Of a stretch of 64,000 nucleotides of DNA, positions 58,335-64,000 are shown one piece after another (within the stretch, counting starts at the first letter, position 1; the number at the start of each line of letters is the position of its first letter). Origin of the DNA: Helicobacter pylori (GTDB lineage: Bacteria; Campylobacterota; Campylobacteria; Campylobacterales; Helicobacteraceae); the NCBI GenBank assembly GCA_008032935.1, contig CP032039.1:496001-560000 (forward strand), read 5' to 3'. The notes beneath the pieces are model-generated. The model did not search any database. It was not told the DNA's origin and was given only the letters and a program-made list of their open reading frames with translations. The translations under genes and the position numbers were made by a program.

Positions 58335-59714
58335 TTAAAGTTTTTCTAATAACCCAAGCAACGCCCTTTTATATTCTAACGCCGTTATTTCATCCTTGCC
58401 TTCAAAGCGGCTGACTAAATAGGGGGTGGTGTTGCTTGCGCGAATAAGCCCAAAGCCATGTTCAAAAACCACTCTCACGCCATCAATGCTGATGATTTCT
58501 TTGATTGTAGGGAAATGGCTTGGCGGGTTTTTAAGCGCTTCTTGTAAGTTGTGAATGATTTCAAATTTTTCTTCTTCGCTCACGGCGATTTTTTCTTCAG
58601 GCGTGGTGTAGGAATAGGGGAGGTTTTTAATGGTGTTTTCCAAATCGCTTGGGGTTTGTTCGAGCAATAACTCTAAAGCCCTTAAGCATGCATAAAGAGC
58701 GTCATCATAGCCAAAATAGCGCTCTTTAAAAAAGATATGCCCGCTCATTTCAGCCGCAAAATGCGCGTTGGTTTCTTTGAGTTTGATTTTTAAATTGCTA
58801 TGCCCGGTTTTATACATGAGCGTCTTGCCAAAGGTATTAATCGTGTTATACATCACTTGAGAGCATTTGACTTCGCCGATCACAAAGGGGGTGATGCCTT
58901 GAGCATGCAAGCGTTTAGCGAATAAAATCGCTAATTCATCGCCCGCATAAACATGATGAGAGCTTAACATCGCAATCCTATCCGCATCGCCATCAAAAGC
59001 AAAGCCTATAGAAATAGCGTTTTCTTGCATGTGTTTTTCTAAATCTTTTAAGTTTTTCGCTTCGCTGGGGTCTGGGTGGTGGTTAGGGAAATTCCCATCA
59101 GGATCGCTATAAAGGCTGCTAAAATCAATGTTTAAAGCCTTTAAAATCGGCTCTAACCCTAACGCTCCCACGCCATTGCCAAAATCCAGGGCGATTTTGT
59201 ATTTTAGATTTTTTAAATGCTTAAAGTCCTTGATCAAATAGCGCTGATACGCTTCTAGGGCATTGGCTTTTTCTGGTGTTTCTTTTAAGGGTTTTATTTC
59301 ATGCTTTGCGTTTAAAAGCGTGTCTTTTAAAGCCTGAATGTCCTTGCCGTAAAACGGGTTTTGGTTGAGCGTGATTTTAAAGCCGTTGTATTCTTTGGGG
59401 TTGTGAGAGCCAGTGATCATGATGGAATTAGGGCATTGAATGCCATTGATTCCATTAAAGGCCGCAAAATACGCTACCGGTGTGGGGATTAGCCCTAAAT
59501 CATACACTTTCAAGCCGCTTGATTGCAGCCCCGCGCTCAAAGCTTCAAACAAAAAGCGCCCATGCACCCTAGCGTCATGTCCTACAAACACGCTTTTATC
59601 GCATTCTCGCATGATTTTCCCTAATTCCACGCCGATACTAAAGGCCGTATTTTCGTCTAAAGTGGTGGGGTAAATGCCTCTAATATCATATTCCCTAAAA
59701 ATGCTAATGTCCAT
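58335..59714 (-). CDS. algC: Phosphomannomutase / phosphoglucomutase
   Basis: Moves phosphate between C1 and C6 of hexoses, feeding GDP-mannose and LPS sugars. 459 residues, four-domain mutase: phosphoserine Ser103 in ITGSHNPKEYNG, metal loop GFAFDGDADR, sugar loop AEMSGHIFF and the phosphate-binding loop near GLIRASNTTPY. It starts one base from pflA's stop. A decayed scrap of its 3' end is found at 66-140. Confidence 0.93.
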   Translation of the reverse strand: MDISIFREYDIRGIYPTTLDENTAFSIGVELGKIMRECDKSVFVGHDARVHGRFLFEALSAGLQSSGLKVYDLGLIPTPVAYFAAFNGINGIQCPNSIMITGSHNPKEYNGFKITLNQNPFYGKDIQALKDTLLNAKHEIKPLKETPEKANALEAYQRYLIKDFKHLKNLKYKIALDFGNGVGALGLEPILKALNIDFSSLYSDPDGNFPNHHPDPSEAKNLKDLEKHMQENAISIGFAFDGDADRIAMLSSHHVYAGDELAILFAKRLHAQGITPFVIGEVKCSQVMYNTINTFGKTLMYKTGHSNLKIKLKETNAHFAAEMSGHIFFKERYFGYDDALYACLRALELLLEQTPSDLENTIKNLPYSYTTPEEKIAVSEEEKFEIIHNLQEALKNPPSHFPTIKEIISIDGVRVVFEHGFGLIRASNTTPYLVSRFEGKDEITALEYKRALLGLLEKL

Positions 59715-59715
59715 G

Positions 59716-62121
59716 TCATGACTCCTTGTTTTTGAATAAATTTAAACCCTGTTCGCATAAATTTTGCCATGCGTTTGTTTGATCTTTTTGTTTTAACTGA
59801 ACGCATTTTTCTAAACTGGCTCTAGATTTTGCTTTTTGATTGGTTAGATCTAATAAGCTGGATTGCAAGTATAAGGCTTTTTGGTGATCTTCTAAAGAAA
59901 GCCTGCGGTTTAAGAGTTTGTCTAGCGTTTCTAACGCTTTTAAATAGTCTTTGGTGGTCCTGTAAGCATCAATGAGAGCAAATTCGCTAAAGGGCGTGTA
60001 AGAATAGTCCTTGTAAGCGTCTTGGAGTTTGAGCAAGCTTGTGGCATAAATTTTGACGCTTTTAGGGTCTTTTTCATTCTCTAGCAATTTAAAATAAACC
60101 AACGCCATGCGTTTATCGTCTTTGAAATGCTTTTCTAAAAACGCATACAAATTGAGGGCCAATTCTTTTTCATTGTTTTGCATGTAATCCGAAAATAAAA
60201 CAAAAGCAATATCATAAAATTCTTTTTTGTTTAAACTTTGAGCGAGAGTTAAAGCGTCTTTAGAAGCCAGAGTGGAATTTTTAAAATCCCCTAAGCGGTA
60301 GTAATTGCGCCCCAAACGATAAAGCCATATTAATTTTTCGCTAGGGGTTTTAGCTGTTTTTAAAGCGTTTAGGGCAATGATTTGCGCTTTTTCTTTGAGC
60401 GATGCGAAATACAAGCAATCAAAGGCTTGGATTTCTTCTTTGGGGCTGAATGCAAAGGCGGTGATCTGGGATAAGTATTTTAAGGCTTCTTCGCAACGAT
60501 TGTTCTCTAATGGGGTTTTAGCAAGGACATTGAGCGTTTTTTGGATCAAAGGAGAATCTTTAGGCAAATTTTTTTGCATGCCTAACACTTCAGCATAACG
60601 CTTGTTTTCAAACAAGAGTTGGGCTTTCAATTCTAAAGCCTTTAGGGCTTCATTAGAATTAGGGAAATTTTGAATGATTTTATCATAATGGGCGATTTTT
60701 TCTTGCGTGTTCCCCTCCATGGAAAAAAGGGCTTTTTCATCGCGCGCTCTAACGACAGAAGCTTTATCCAATTCCGCATAATCTTGCAAATATTGCAGAT
60801 TGTAAAGGTGGGCGTTCTTAAAGTCCTTGATCCTTGCATACAACGCCCCTAAATCATAAAGCGCTTGCTCTTTAGCTTTTAAATCATCGTCTTGATTAAG
60901 GAGCAAGTGAGCGATCTCAATCGCGCTTGCATTCATCTGGTTTTTTTTCAATAACTTGAGCAAGTCTAGGGCTGATTCGCTGTGTTTAGAAATATAATCA
61001 GGGTTGGATTGAACCACCTTATCAATGAGGTATTTAGCGTTGTTAAAGTTTTGATAGTTTATCTCTGCTTCAGCCCAATTAAGAGCGATTTCACTCGCGC
61101 TCTCTTTGTCTTTGGCGTTAGAAAAAGCTTCTTTAAAAAGCATGCTAGCGTTGCTCAAATCAGAGCCTTCAGCCGCTTCAATGGCTAAACGCATTTGGGC
61201 TAAAGGAGCATAGCGCGAGTTCTTGTATTCTAAAAGAATGCGTTTGTAATAGCACATGGCCTGTTTGTAATTGTTGTTTTCGTCTAAAGCTTTGGCGACA
61301 TAGTATAACACTTCAGGGATACTGGGATCCGTCGGGTAATTTTTGATCCACTTGGCGCCAATATCTATGAGTAAGGATTTTTTAATGCCTAATTGGCCTA
61401 ATGCGATAATTTCTAATAAATACAGATCTTTTTTAAACATCGTTTGAGGGTAGTTTTTAAACGTGCGGCTGATCGTTCGTAAAGCGTCAAAATAGGCTTG
61501 CGAATCCATTTGTTTTTTAGCCTCTAAATAAGCGTTTAAGTCATAGCCCTTTGTGGTGAGTAGGGGTTTGTTATTCACATCTAGTTCTTGAATGATAGGG
61601 GTTTGAGCGTCTTTAATGACAATGGGGAAATTCAAGCCTTTTTGAGCGTTGTCTTTTTCGCTCAAAAAAGGGATATTTTGATCATAGCCTATGATTTGCC
61701 ACATTTTGGCTTTAGGATCGTTTTCCACAAAAAGGGGGATCGCTTTTTTATAATCCCTATCAAAAGAAAAAAGGGTGAGTCTTCGCATCACTTTGGGTTT
61801 GATGTGTAAAATGAATTGTTGTTGGCGCATAGAATAGGTGATATTGAAAAAAGCGTTTTCTAAAGGGGTAAAGCCCTCCTTAGGGATAGAGTCTATCACG
61901 CATTCTATGGGGCGTTTAGCGTGTATAATGGATAAAGACGCTTCAATCCCGCTTGGCGGTTTTTCATTGGTATAAAAACAAGAAAATGCCTTATTGTGTC
62001 GTAAGGTTAAAACCGAAAAATCTTCCCCCCCTTCTTTGCCTTGCGTGAGAGTGAGGCTTAAGGCGTTGAGCGAATGGGAGAGCAAGCCCATTAAAAGAAA
62101 GATTTTTGACTTAAGCCACAA
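59716..62121 (-). CDS. pflA: PflA-type flagellar motility protein
   Basis: 801-residue exported protein with an N-terminal signal (LLMGLLSHSLNALS) and, from about residue 220, a long series of helical TPR/SEL-like repeats (for example IPEVLYYVAKALDENNNYKQ and ALYDLGALYARIKDFKNAHL). In Campylobacter, PflA mutants build flagella that do not turn; the protein is now known as a periplasmic scaffold of the motor stator ring. I recall the H. pylori gene in this position as pflA. It overlaps nuoN by 11 bases. Confidence 0.82.
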   Translation of the reverse strand: MWLKSKIFLLMGLLSHSLNALSLTLTQGKEGGEDFSVLTLRHNKAFSCFYTNEKPPSGIEASLSIIHAKRPIECVIDSIPKEGFTPLENAFFNITYSMRQQQFILHIKPKVMRRLTLFSFDRDYKKAIPLFVENDPKAKMWQIIGYDQNIPFLSEKDNAQKGLNFPIVIKDAQTPIIQELDVNNKPLLTTKGYDLNAYLEAKKQMDSQAYFDALRTISRTFKNYPQTMFKKDLYLLEIIALGQLGIKKSLLIDIGAKWIKNYPTDPSIPEVLYYVAKALDENNNYKQAMCYYKRILLEYKNSRYAPLAQMRLAIEAAEGSDLSNASMLFKEAFSNAKDKESASEIALNWAEAEINYQNFNNAKYLIDKVVQSNPDYISKHSESALDLLKLLKKNQMNASAIEIAHLLLNQDDDLKAKEQALYDLGALYARIKDFKNAHLYNLQYLQDYAELDKASVVRARDEKALFSMEGNTQEKIAHYDKIIQNFPNSNEALKALELKAQLLFENKRYAEVLGMQKNLPKDSPLIQKTLNVLAKTPLENNRCEEALKYLSQITAFAFSPKEEIQAFDCLYFASLKEKAQIIALNALKTAKTPSEKLIWLYRLGRNYYRLGDFKNSTLASKDALTLAQSLNKKEFYDIAFVLFSDYMQNNEKELALNLYAFLEKHFKDDKRMALVYFKLLENEKDPKSVKIYATSLLKLQDAYKDYSYTPFSEFALIDAYRTTKDYLKALETLDKLLNRRLSLEDHQKALYLQSSLLDLTNQKAKSRASLEKCVQLKQKDQTNAWQNLCEQGLNLFKNKES

Positions 62122-63583
62122 ACTCTAAAAGCCCTCGCATCATAAAAACAGAGAACAAGCACGCTAACGCCATAGCAATAATGACCGCATAAATGGGTAT
62201 GGTAGCGTTTTGGGTGTAAATATCGTTTTGAGCGTAGCTTTGTAAGGGCTTATTGAAAAACATCGCCACGAGCCAACGGAAATAATAAAACGCAGCCACC
62301 GCGCTATTAACTAACATCACCACCGCTAAAAGAATGTGATTGCTCTCTAACGCGCTTTCAACGGCTAAAAATTTCCCCCAAAACACGCTAAAAGGCGGGA
62401 TCCCTGCAAGCCCAAAAACAAAAATAGCGCCCAAGATCGCCACTAAAGGGTGGGTTTTGATAAGGCCGTTGAATTTGGAATAAGGGTGATCGTAGCGTTC
62501 ATCCCATGTTTTTTCCCGGCTTTTTAAGAGCCATAAAAGGCCAAAAGTCCCAATGTAAGTGAATGCGAACATGAACCAATAAACAAACATCGCTTGTTGG
62601 CTATCTTCAGTGTGGATAAACACGCATGCTAAAGCGAACCCAGAATGCGAAATGGAGCTGTAAGCGAGCATCCTTTTGACATCTTCTTGCCATAAAGCAA
62701 TGAAATTAGGAATAGTGATAGTCATAAGGATCAAAACATAAAAAATGTCTTCTACCCAAGCGGTATGAGTGTCTATAAACGCCCCAAAAAGGCGAGTGGC
62801 TACCACAAAGCCAGCGATTTTAGGCACAATGGAAATATAGCTCGCAAAGACTGGGTTATTGCCCTCATACACATCAGGCATCCAGGTATGGAAAGGCACT
62901 AAAGAAACCTTAAAGCCAATCGCTCCAATCAAAAAAATAGCGCCCATCGCAAAGAGCATGGGGTTTGTAACGCCCTCAGTGTGCAAGTATAGGGTAATGA
63001 CTTCAAGATTCAAGCTCCCTGTAAGCAAGTAAAAAGCCATCGCCCCCATAGCAAAAAACGCGCTCGCCATCGCCCCCATAGTGAAATACTTGATCCCTGC
63101 TTCCAAGCCGTAGCGTTTATCGCTCAACGCCATTAACACACAAAGGGGCAAGGACGCTGTCTCTAACCCAATAAGGATTAACAACAAATGGTTGCTTGAA
63201 ACCATGAACTGAAAGCCAGCAACAATAAACAAATATAAGGAATAAAATTCAGCGGTTTGAAATTCGTTGAAGCGCTCTTTTGAAAGGGCTAAGAAAATGA
63301 GCAAAAAGGCTGAAATCAAGACAATGCTTTGAGAGATGAGCGAGAGCGTATCCAAGCTCAAAAACCCAAAAAAGGCGTTTTCTTGCTCTTCTAACCCTAA
63401 AACCACCAAAAAATCCAAAACCAAAAAGAGCATGCATAAAAATACATTCAAATTGCGTGAAAACCTGGAAGTGAAAGCGTTGATTAAGAGCGTGAAAATC
63501 CCCCCACACACCAACACCAGCATGGGTAAAATGCTTTCAAAATTAAAGCTGTCAAAAGAGATATGGAGACTATCTATTAACAT
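62111..63583 (-). CDS. nuoN: Proton-translocating respiratory complex I subunit NuoN
   Basis: Antiporter-like membrane subunit of complex I, 490 residues with about fourteen helices. LIGLETASLPLCVLMALSD carries the conserved Glu of helix 5, FKVSLVPFHTWMPDVYEG the helix 7 region with its Lys, and VKRMLAYSSISHSGF the broken-helix lysine. Last gene of the nuo operon; overlaps nuoM by 14 bases. Confidence 0.95.
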   Translation of the reverse strand: MLIDSLHISFDSFNFESILPMLVLVCGGIFTLLINAFTSRFSRNLNVFLCMLFLVLDFLVVLGLEEQENAFFGFLSLDTLSLISQSIVLISAFLLIFLALSKERFNEFQTAEFYSLYLFIVAGFQFMVSSNHLLLILIGLETASLPLCVLMALSDKRYGLEAGIKYFTMGAMASAFFAMGAMAFYLLTGSLNLEVITLYLHTEGVTNPMLFAMGAIFLIGAIGFKVSLVPFHTWMPDVYEGNNPVFASYISIVPKIAGFVVATRLFGAFIDTHTAWVEDIFYVLILMTITIPNFIALWQEDVKRMLAYSSISHSGFALACVFIHTEDSQQAMFVYWFMFAFTYIGTFGLLWLLKSREKTWDERYDHPYSKFNGLIKTHPLVAILGAIFVFGLAGIPPFSVFWGKFLAVESALESNHILLAVVMLVNSAVAAFYYFRWLVAMFFNKPLQSYAQNDIYTQNATIPIYAVIIAMALACLFSVFMMRGLLEFVA

Positions 63584-64000
63584 AAGAGACCTCTTTTATC
63601 TTAGTGTCCAATGAACCTAAAAAGGGGAGCGAGCGGATTTCTATCACCTCTAAAAGCTGTTTAGAGCCTTGCTCAATCGGTTTTAAAAGTGCTCTAGGAT
63701 AAATCCCTAAAATTAAAATCAAAGCTAAAATCACGCTCAAAACCCCTACCTCACGAGCGTTCAAATCTTCAAACACGCTGATTTGATTGTTCCCGGCTTT
63801 CAAATTACCAAAGAAAACATCTTTATATGAAGTGAGCATGTAAACCGCTGACAGGATGATGCTTGTCCCGGCAATGATAGCCAAAAGAGGGTAAGTGGCA
63901 AAAAACCCTAACAAGCTTAAAAACTCTCCCACAAAACCAATGCTTAAAGGCATGCCCACGTTCGCCATTAAAACGATCATAAAAAAGGCTGCAAAAACAG
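63570..64000 (-). CDS. nuoM: Complex I subunit NuoM, 3' part (continues beyond window)
   Basis: The frame is open to the right edge (VFAAFFMIVLMANVGMPLSI... GFVGEFLSLLGFF). The MPLSIGFVGEF segment is the typical NuoM helix with its proton-pathway residues. Only the last ~143 residues are visible; an apparent start at 63980 is just an internal Met. Confidence 0.9.
   Translation of the reverse strand, partial: VFAAFFMIVLMANVGMPLSIGFVGEFLSLLGFFATYPLLAIIAGTSIILSAVYMLTSYKDVFFGNLKAGNNQISVFEDLNAREVGVLSVILALILILGIYPRALLKPIEQGSKQLLEVIEIRSLPFLGSLDTKIKEVSYVNR

Overview
The window is Helicobacter pylori chromosome. The protein sequences, the gene order and the low G+C, A/T-tract-rich intergenic DNA all match that species. 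Markers include a Hop-family outer membrane protein, the nickel regulator NikR, a crdA-crdB-czcBA copper block and the S10/spc/alpha ribosomal cluster. Gene names rest on recognition of the sequences from memory; no database search was run.

Layout. 1-1.2 kb: decayed restriction-modification DNA on both strands, with an EcoRV-like endonuclease stump, the tail of a type III Mod methylase, two target-recognition remnants and a degraded echo of the algC 3' end. 1.2-9.2 kb (+): ctpA protease, an SH3-like membrane protein, plsC, ung, gapA, pgk, corA and a TerC-family gene. 9.3-13.3 kb (-): hopN/hopM-type porin, then the exbB2-exbD2-tonB2 energiser, divergent from nikR-nadD. 14.5-19.9 kb: a J-domain protein, mnmA, a secreted coiled-coil protein, dnaJ, azlCD. 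19.9-25.7 kb (-): crdA-crdB-czcB-czcA metal efflux, divergent from fumC. 25.8-30.0 kb: fumC, a HicA-like small protein, rnhB, an exported protein and a P-loop ATPase. 30.2-44.0 kb (+): 27 ribosomal proteins, secY, map, infA and rpoA in unbroken order. 44.7-48.3 kb: a thiamine pyrophosphokinase with a PnuC-type transporter, two small unknown proteins, and tenA, separated by two large non-coding gaps. 48.4-51.0 kb: yceI, class C acid phosphatase, a family 9 glycosyltransferase. 51.1-57.5 kb (+): trpE-G-D-CF-B-A. 57.9-64.0 kb (-): a small coiled-coil protein, algC, pflA, nuoN and the 3' end of nuoM.

Seven genes (pgk, corA, terC-like, czcA, trpE, trpD, trpA) are each split by one missing base, and every loss lies in a homopolymer of 5-7 bases. 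Because pgk and three genes of one pathway are hit in the same way, homopolymer under-calling during sequencing is the most economical explanation. I annotate these as single genes with a frameshift.

The most interesting non-gene signals are: (i) a pair of related hairpin elements, at about 44.44-44.61 and 47.27-47.50 kb, which keep the same fold and flanking motifs with different stem sequences, and one of which carries a 35-codon ORF on the opposite strand; (ii) the restriction-modification graveyard at the left edge; (iii) an A13 tract plus dyad upstream of the hopN promoter; (iv) dyads upstream of crdA and between nikR and exbB2. No complete, clearly undescribed multi-gene system was found.
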